Source: Limnochordia bacterium
Lineage (GTDB): Bacteria > Bacillota > Limnochordia > Darwinibacteriales > DTU012
DNA: 9,881 nt
Direction: 5' to 3'
Assembly: GCA_007116995.1 (NCBI GenBank)
Contig: SKHL01000249.1
Span: forward strand, 1 to 9,881
Shown here: piece by piece, positions 6,330 to 9,881 of the stretch
How positions within the stretch are numbered: position 1 is the stretch's first letter
Layout: each line of letters begins with the position of its first letter
Position numbers and translations under genes: made by a program
The notes under the pieces: model-generated
The model's database searches: none
What the model saw: only the letters and a program-made list of their open reading frames with translations
What the model was told of the DNA's origin: nothing

Positions 6330-6350
6330 AAACCTAAACATGTTAGGTTT
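6330..6350. promoter_or_regulatory. Operator-like palindrome just upstream of the LuxR-type gene
   Basis: AAACCTAA (6330-6337) and TTAGGTTT (6343-6350) form a perfect 8-bp inverted repeat with a 5-base spacer. The half-sites are about 13 bases apart centre to centre, roughly one helical turn, as expected for a dimeric regulator. It lies 29 bases before the start codon, within the predicted leader, a position suited to autoregulation by road-block. Confidence 0.5.
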
Positions 6351-6364
6351 GGAGATATAGCCGT

Positions 6365-6389
6365 GCAATCGTCTAATACTCCCGATTGC
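6365..6389. repeat. Inverted repeat at the predicted luxR-type transcription start
   Basis: GCAATCG (6365-6371) and CGATTGC (6383-6389) form a perfect 7-bp repeat around 11 bases. It lies immediately downstream of the -10 element and may cover the transcription start. It could be an operator or a hairpin at the 5' end of the mRNA. Confidence 0.45.
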
Positions 6390-6393
6390 TCGC

Positions 6394-6423
6394 TATATAT
6401 AATTAGCTATCCATAGGTGTAAA
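6394..6423 (-). promoter_or_regulatory. Sigma-A-type promoter of the LuxR-type gene
   Basis: On the minus strand TTTACA (6418-6423) precedes a TATATA run (6394-6401) with a spacing of 16 or 18 bases, depending on which register is used. It gives a leader of roughly 90 bases containing both inverted repeats. Confidence 0.5.
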
Positions 6424-6460
6424 CCCTGCTTCAGATAGGAATTTATACATTCAGAATTGA

Positions 6461-6473
6461 CAGACCAGGTCTG
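6461..6473. repeat. 13-bp palindrome upstream of the luxR-type promoter
   Basis: CAGACC, a single central A, and GGTCTG form a perfect odd palindrome about 38 bases upstream of the -35 element. Its position suits an activator site. It could equally relate to the end of the hydrolase transcript, but no U run follows. Confidence 0.35.
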
Positions 6474-6566
6474 ACTAACATCTATCCTGGGTTACTCTAT
6501 TATATACGAGCCTCCGGCTGCTTTTGGTGCCAATAAAGAGGTTTATCGCATCCCTCGGTTCCTTAA

Positions 6567-7526
6567 TCAGAGAAAATCTAAAATCTCCCTTGCAATGGTT
6601 TTTGGATGGTAATGATGAATATAGTGACCACCTGCTAATTCAACTAAAGTAGCTCTTGCTGCATTATCCAAGAACTCCTTTTGAGCTTGATAGACCAAGG
6701 GAGAATAATCATATAATGAAGGTGTTGAGATAAATAGGGTAGGGATCCCGTAACTATACGGCTGCTCTAGCATAGATTGCATTCCAGTAGCTACGAGTCG
6801 AAACTCGCTCTGGTGGTTGGCATTCATAGAATTACGGATGAAGAGAGCTCTATCAAGCGGCCAAAACTGCTGGGGGACCAACCTGTATTCATTTTGATCC
6901 CGTCGAAATGCCGCCATAATTTCCCTACTTCGAGTAAACCCTCGCACTAATCCACTTTGCCGCAAAAACTGAAAGGCGAGAAATACAATAGCAGGCGGTG
7001 CTTCCATCTCCGAAAAAACCTGCGGCAGGGCTGCATCAAGCATGATAATATTCCCTACTTCATCAGGATACATTTGAGCATAGGCCATGCTGATTGCCCC
7101 ACCGAGTGAATGCCCCACAAAGGTATATGGTGGTTGTTCTCCCACATTTTGGAGGGCTTGCTTCATCTCCTGCGCTATCATTTCGATACTTCGTTCTGTG
7201 TTCGATAACTGGCTAAATCCATATCCAAATCGCTCCACAACAACCACCCGTTGCTCCTGCCTTAAACGACTCCATAAGGGCTGGAAATCTACATAAGGGG
7301 AAGCTGTACCTAAGCCCGGCACTAAAACAATAGTTTGATCGCCACTACCTGTAATAAAGACATGCATTTCTTCTCCATTGACTTCGACCATTTCACCCGG
7401 CGCTGTATACCTATTACGATCAATTGTAGTTACTATTAATTCTATAAGGGCACCCGTACCAAAAACGAATATCGTCAACACGAGGATACTCTTCATGAAT
7501 TTTTTTGCTACGACTCCTACTGTCAT
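6567..7526 (-). CDS. Membrane-anchored alpha/beta hydrolase
   Basis: The product has 319 residues. Residues about 12-35 form one hydrophobic helix (signal anchor), so the catalytic domain probably faces outward. The alpha/beta hydrolase fold shows the oxyanion-hole loop LVPGLG (68-73), ERFGYGFS (98-105), the nucleophile elbow GHSLGG with Ser140, and the C-terminal GGHYIHHYHP with His301 as the likely catalytic histidine. The acid residue is not certain. The substrate cannot be told; esterases, lipases and epoxide- or lactone-cleaving enzymes share this layout. The start at 7526 was chosen for its strong ribosome binding site GGAGGG (7533-7538), 6 bases upstream. The frame is open for 31 more codons to an ATG at 7619, which lacks a good site but follows the preceding stop by only 4 bases. 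It is the second gene of an operon with the unknown protein at 7624-8745. No clear terminator is seen after it. Confidence 0.85.
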   Translation of the reverse strand: MTVGVVAKKFMKSILVLTIFVFGTGALIELIVTTIDRNRYTAPGEMVEVNGEEMHVFITGSGDQTIVLVPGLGTASPYVDFQPLWSRLRQEQRVVVVERFGYGFSQLSNTERSIEMIAQEMKQALQNVGEQPPYTFVGHSLGGAISMAYAQMYPDEVGNIIMLDAALPQVFSEMEAPPAIVFLAFQFLRQSGLVRGFTRSREIMAAFRRDQNEYRLVPQQFWPLDRALFIRNSMNANHQSEFRLVATGMQSMLEQPYSYGIPTLFISTPSLYDYSPLVYQAQKEFLDNAARATLVELAGGHYIHHYHPKTIAREILDFL

Positions 7527-7623
7527 CTTAGTCCCTCCAGCTCCTCTCAAGCTCTTTACCATCAAAAGGCAGATCTCCCCCATAACCTTATCGACCAAAT
7601 AACCCAATCTGTTAAGCATTTTG

Positions 7624-8745
7624 TCAAATGTCTTCTAAAAAGTAGATAAGTGCTTGCATCAAAGCAAATTTACTATCCCTTTTGTTAATAGTTTCATCTT
7701 GACAAAGCATCATGGCCGCGTAAAGACTTGTATAATAATGGGGATCCCAATCCGAGGAATAAGAATGAGCATACACTCTAAAGAGCCAATCACAAGCTTG
7801 CGCCCAGTCTTTATCAACCATAGAAGCAGCTATTCTAACTATAGTGTCAGTATCCTTTTCTGCAAAGATAGTCTCCCATTGTGAATAATTAGTGGGTATT
7901 TCCACTGCGTCTATTGTCTGGATAAAATCTAGTCGCTGTTGATCAACATCCTTCGCTCCGACCCATTCGGCCAGCTGGTGCCAGGGAGATAAGCTCTTTG
8001 AACTCCAATCCGCTTTCTGCCAGGCATGAAAAACAAAAAATGTGATCATGTGATGGATATTGACTATCCCTCCTCCTGAAGCACACTGCAGCAAAAGTTT
8101 AGACTGTGCAGAGGGCGAGTCTAATGCTTGCACTTCATCGGGATCACAATCTTTAATTGTTTGTCGAAACCGACATAAGTACATGATCAAAGATAGCAGA
8201 GATGTAGATGATGCTGGGTGATCAACACGAATTATTTCTTCCAAGACAGGATAAAAGCAGCTGACAGAGTGCCCTAATGTATCTGACAAAGACATAGACC
8301 CAACCCGCAACAGTGCATCAAAGAGATCATACCTACGTTCAGAGGAAGCCATAGTGGCGTAAAAGAAGGCGTTATGCGTATTTCCATCACGTATTTCTGA
8401 AAGCATGTCTCTTACCGGATCTTCAATTACTTCCGGTGAATGAGACAACGGTGCAGCTGAAATCCGCACCCAATCCCGGTAAAATAGCTCTTTGAGCACT
8501 ACTTGTGCCACAGCCTGCTCCGTTTCCCGAGTGAAGTTACCCGTACGAGAGAGATTTCGTAGAAAAAGCGCCATCTTTACTCCGTGAAAGTTTCCAAATC
8601 TAAGATTACTTTCCATGGAGAGGTAGGGAATTAACGAATCAACAAATGTCATAAATGACCATCTCGTCTGGTTCATACTGTTAACATATTCGTCTAGTTT
8701 ATCCGGATCTCTCTGTTCAAGAAGCTGATCAATTTTCGTATGCAT
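7624..8745 (-). CDS. Histidine-rich helical protein of unknown function
   Basis: I do not recognise this 373-residue protein with confidence. It lacks a signal peptide and transmembrane helices and appears mostly alpha-helical. Repeated histidine-containing motifs stand out: FGNFHGVK (His54), GNTHNAFF (His124), LGHSVSCFYP (His159), NIHHMITFFVFHAW (His231, His232, His240) and DPHYYTSLY (His336). A faint likeness to questin-oxidase-like proteins is possible from the LGHS and TFF..H patterns, but this is a weak guess. GGGAGG (8753-8758) lies 7 bases upstream, so the start is well supported. It is the first gene of an operon with the alpha/beta hydrolase, whose possible upstream ATG follows by 4 bases; the pair probably works in one pathway. 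A promoter is proposed at 8902-8931. Confidence 0.75.
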   Translation of the reverse strand: MHTKIDQLLEQRDPDKLDEYVNSMNQTRWSFMTFVDSLIPYLSMESNLRFGNFHGVKMALFLRNLSRTGNFTRETEQAVAQVVLKELFYRDWVRISAAPLSHSPEVIEDPVRDMLSEIRDGNTHNAFFYATMASSERRYDLFDALLRVGSMSLSDTLGHSVSCFYPVLEEIIRVDHPASSTSLLSLIMYLCRFRQTIKDCDPDEVQALDSPSAQSKLLLQCASGGGIVNIHHMITFFVFHAWQKADWSSKSLSPWHQLAEWVGAKDVDQQRLDFIQTIDAVEIPTNYSQWETIFAEKDTDTIVRIAASMVDKDWAQACDWLFRVYAHSYSSDWDPHYYTSLYAAMMLCQDETINKRDSKFALMQALIYFLEDI

Positions 8746-8852
8746 GTGATATCCTCCCTATCTTAGTCTAGTATTTTCTCTTTCAAGATTGATGGCCCGT
8801 TTATCTTGGTATTCTTGGAAAGACTCCTATGTGTCGAATACTCATTTGATTT

Positions 8853-8867
8853 TTCATACCTAATGAA
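8853..8867. repeat. Short inverted repeat in the leader of the hydrolase operon
   Basis: TTCAT (8853-8857) and ATGAA (8863-8867) flank ACCTA. The core ACCTAA is shared with the half-site of the palindrome at 6330-6350 upstream of the LuxR-type gene. It is short, so chance is a real alternative. Confidence 0.25.
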
Positions 8868-8901
8868 TTCTCCCATGTAAACCAATATCCTGCTAGGAGA
8901 G

Positions 8902-8931
8902 ATCATAAACATGTCTGTACAAGGAAATCAA
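8902..8931 (-). promoter_or_regulatory. Promoter of the unknown-protein/hydrolase operon
   Basis: On the minus strand TTGATT (8926-8931) and TATGAT (8902-8907) are 18 bases apart. The start would lie near 8895, leaving a leader of about 150 bases. Confidence 0.5.
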
Positions 8932-8964
8932 CCTTTGATAGAGTAGTTGCTGAGATAGCAGGAA

Positions 8965-8998
8965 AAGGCAAACCCCGATCTGAACTAGGGTTCGCCTT
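8965..8998 (-). terminator. Intrinsic terminator after the small membrane protein gene
   Basis: AAGGCAAACCC (8965-8975) pairs with GGGTTCGCCTT (8988-8998) with one mismatch, around a 12-base loop. The minus-strand transcript continues into GCCUUUUCC. It lies 25 bases past the stop at 9024. Confidence 0.75.
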
Positions 8999-9023
8999 CT
9001 AACCATGCGATGTTTTTCTAAAA

Positions 9024-9377
9024 TTAAGGATTAATCTGTATGCTAGAGTCACCTCTTCGCTTCACTAAATTATCACCTACACTCCAACTAGGATGAGCAT
9101 TCATTTTCTTGGTACGACCCGTATTAAGACGAACGTGAGCGATTACCCGGGTTTCGTGACGGTCCGGTTCATCATCATTTCCAGGTACATGGACCTGCTT
9201 CTCTTCTAAGCTCACCACCGTCCCACTCCATTGTGAGCGTAGTTGCCTTAACATAATCACCAAAGCGATCACTGCTGCAATCCCCACTCCAACAAGAGCT
9301 TCTATTCCCTCCAAATAGAATACTACCCCACCGATCACACTAAACACTATCAACCAACCAACTATCAGGCCACGCAT
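9024..9377 (-). CDS. Small membrane protein, unknown function
   Basis: The product has 117 residues. Two hydrophobic helices (about 4-22 and 25-44) form a hairpin, followed by a basic LRQLRSQW junction and a soluble domain of about 65 residues. The soluble part (WSGTVVSLEEKQV, RVIAHVRLNTGRTKK, WSVGDNLVKRRG) has the look of a small beta-barrel, possibly OB-like, by inspection only. The start at 9377 was chosen because GGGGAGG (9387-9393) lies 9 bases upstream; the ATG at 9401 precedes that site and has none of its own. It has its own promoter (9419-9447) and terminator, so it is probably a single-gene unit. I cannot assign a function. Confidence 0.75.
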   Translation of the reverse strand: MRGLIVGWLIVFSVIGGVVFYLEGIEALVGVGIAAVIALVIMLRQLRSQWSGTVVSLEEKQVHVPGNDDEPDRHETRVIAHVRLNTGRTKKMNAHPSWSVGDNLVKRRGDSSIQINP

Positions 9378-9418
9378 TAACAAAAACCTCCCCAAAAACA
9401 TGGATTCATATCGGACTT

Positions 9419-9447
9419 ATCATAACTTGCTGGAGTTATTTTGACAA
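9419..9447 (-). promoter_or_regulatory. Sigma-A-type promoter of the small membrane protein gene
   Basis: On the minus strand TTGTCA (9442-9447) and TATGAT (9419-9424) are exactly 17 bases apart, each one base from consensus. This is the best promoter in the window. The start would fall near 9412. Confidence 0.7.
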
Positions 9448-9464
9448 TCATCTAAAGAGATGAT
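9447..9464. terminator. Hairpin after the DUF3343 gene
   Basis: ATCATCT (9447-9453) pairs with AGATGAT (9458-9464) around a 4-base loop, 8 bases past the DUF3343 stop. There is no U run, so it is at best a weak terminator. Its end touches the -35 element of the next promoter and it could instead be an operator. Confidence 0.4.
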
Positions 9465-9472
9465 CTTATCTG

Positions 9473-9748
9473 TTACACCTGCTCCCAACCCGCCCATGGC
9501 TGGGGGGGCTTAGACTTATCGTCAAAAATGTGATAGATGGTATCAATATCAAGTTCCGTATGAGTACAGAATTCGGCTACAGCGGCGATATGGGACGGCG
9601 AGACTCGCATGGCTAAACCACAAGAAGAACTGATCTGCCTAGGCACGGGCACGAGTCTAATCGGCCATGATTGATCTTTAGTTGTCTTTTCAAACTGTAA
9701 TGCAGCAAAGGTGGAATGAAACGTAATTACATAATACTCTGTCGGCAT
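9473..9748 (-). CDS. DUF3343 family protein (putative Se/S carrier)
   Basis: The product has 91 residues. The family signature is clear: YYVITFHSTFAALQFEK at the N-terminus, then RLVPVPRQISSSCGLAMR with the conserved Cys43. DUF3343 proteins are small cytoplasmic proteins annotated as putative selenium or sulfur carriers because they recur beside TusA/YedF and selenium-metabolism genes; the biochemical role is unproven. The C-terminal tail, from about residue 72, ends in a proline- and tryptophan-containing segment (PPQPWAGWEQV) that extends beyond what I recall of the family core. The ribosome binding site AAGGAG (9756-9761) overlaps the end of the upstream TusA-like gene, and only 4 bases separate that stop from this start, so the two are tightly coupled. 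Confidence 0.88.
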   Translation of the reverse strand: MPTEYYVITFHSTFAALQFEKTTKDQSWPIRLVPVPRQISSSCGLAMRVSPSHIAAVAEFCTHTELDIDTIYHIFDDKSKPPQPWAGWEQV

Positions 9749-9752
9749 CTCA

Positions 9753-9881
9753 TTACTCCTTCGTGACCTGTAATTCGTAATACTCCGTATGATTAATAAT
9801 TTCTACTACCCATGATTGATTAACAGCTAGCTTTCTTACATTCTCTTTGGAAACCTCTGTATCGACAAGCACAGTCAAATA
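9753..9881 (-). CDS. TusA/YedF-family sulfur or selenium carrier, C-terminal end
   Basis: Only the last 42 residues lie in the window, and the frame is open to the window edge. VLVDTEVSKENVRKLA followed by WVVEIINHTEYYELQV matches the second half of the TusA-like domain as it occurs in YedF (selenium metabolism) proteins. The stop comes directly after this domain, so the DsrE-like C-terminal domain of full YedF proteins is absent; this should be a short single-domain carrier. Its reactive cysteine (CPxP motif) would lie upstream, outside the window. It is coupled to the DUF3343 gene. Confidence 0.72.
   Translation of the reverse strand, partial: YLTVLVDTEVSKENVRKLAVNQSWVVEIINHTEYYELQVTKE

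Noticed and set aside
6509..6522. GC-rich AGCC/GGCT hairpin as terminator of the hydrolase gene
   Set aside because: The stem has only four pairs and no U run follows on the minus strand.
7624..7626. TGA stop of the 373-residue protein as a selenocysteine codon
   Set aside because: Read-through would add only three residues before a TAA, and no SECIS-like hairpin was seen.
8800..8856. 18-codon open frame in the leader of the hydrolase operon as a leader peptide
   Set aside because: The ATG has no ribosome binding site at proper spacing and the peptide has no regulatory residue pattern.

Overview
The window looks like a chromosomal stretch from an anaerobic, spore-former-type Firmicute. A Desulfosporosinus/Desulfitobacterium-like Peptococcaceae member is my best guess. 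The reasons are moderate to low GC, strong GGAGG-type ribosome binding sites, compact intrinsic terminators, class I desulfoferrodoxin and rubrerythrin, a membrane-embedded LuxR regulator of a type common in that group, and a TusA/DUF3343 sulfur-selenium carrier pair. The lineage is an inference from gene content, not a measurement. Apart from the first, truncated gene, every gene lies on the minus strand, so the window reads from right to left.

Left end (1-1978): oxygen and peroxide defence. The C-terminal half of a CoA-disulfide reductase/NADH oxidase-type flavoprotein (+ strand) converges on desulfoferrodoxin (superoxide reductase), and the two share a bidirectional terminator. Rubrerythrin (peroxide reductase) lies upstream of desulfoferrodoxin, separated from it by a perfect 18-bp hairpin. 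A PerR-box-like sequence abuts the likely rubrerythrin promoter.

Middle left (1979-4932): exported proteins. An aldo/keto reductase with a twin-arginine leader and intact catalytic tetrad is followed 16 nt later by a second twin-arginine protein that looks like a concanavalin/laminin-G-type beta-sandwich. A terminator follows, then a separate secreted protein of unknown function. A 521-base gene-free stretch upstream of the reductase holds a promoter, two overlapping inverted repeats in the leader, and a 19-bp terminator hairpin for the next gene.

Middle right (4933-8964): a membrane LuxR-type regulator with many transmembrane helices and a C-terminal helix-turn-helix. Its promoter region is dense in inverted repeats. 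Upstream lies a two-gene operon: a histidine-rich helical protein of unknown function and a membrane-anchored alpha/beta hydrolase. The regulator sits between this operon and the exported reductase operon and could control either.

Right end (8965-9881): a small two-helix membrane protein with its own well-formed promoter and terminator. Upstream of it is a DUF3343 protein coupled to the end of a TusA-family carrier, which runs off the window and probably belongs to a selenium or sulfur trafficking operon.

No rRNA, tRNA, CRISPR array, insertion sequence or phage gene was seen. The strongest leads for something undescribed are the membrane LuxR regulator with its repeat-rich leader, the unknown-protein/hydrolase operon beside it, and the exported reductase/beta-sandwich pair.
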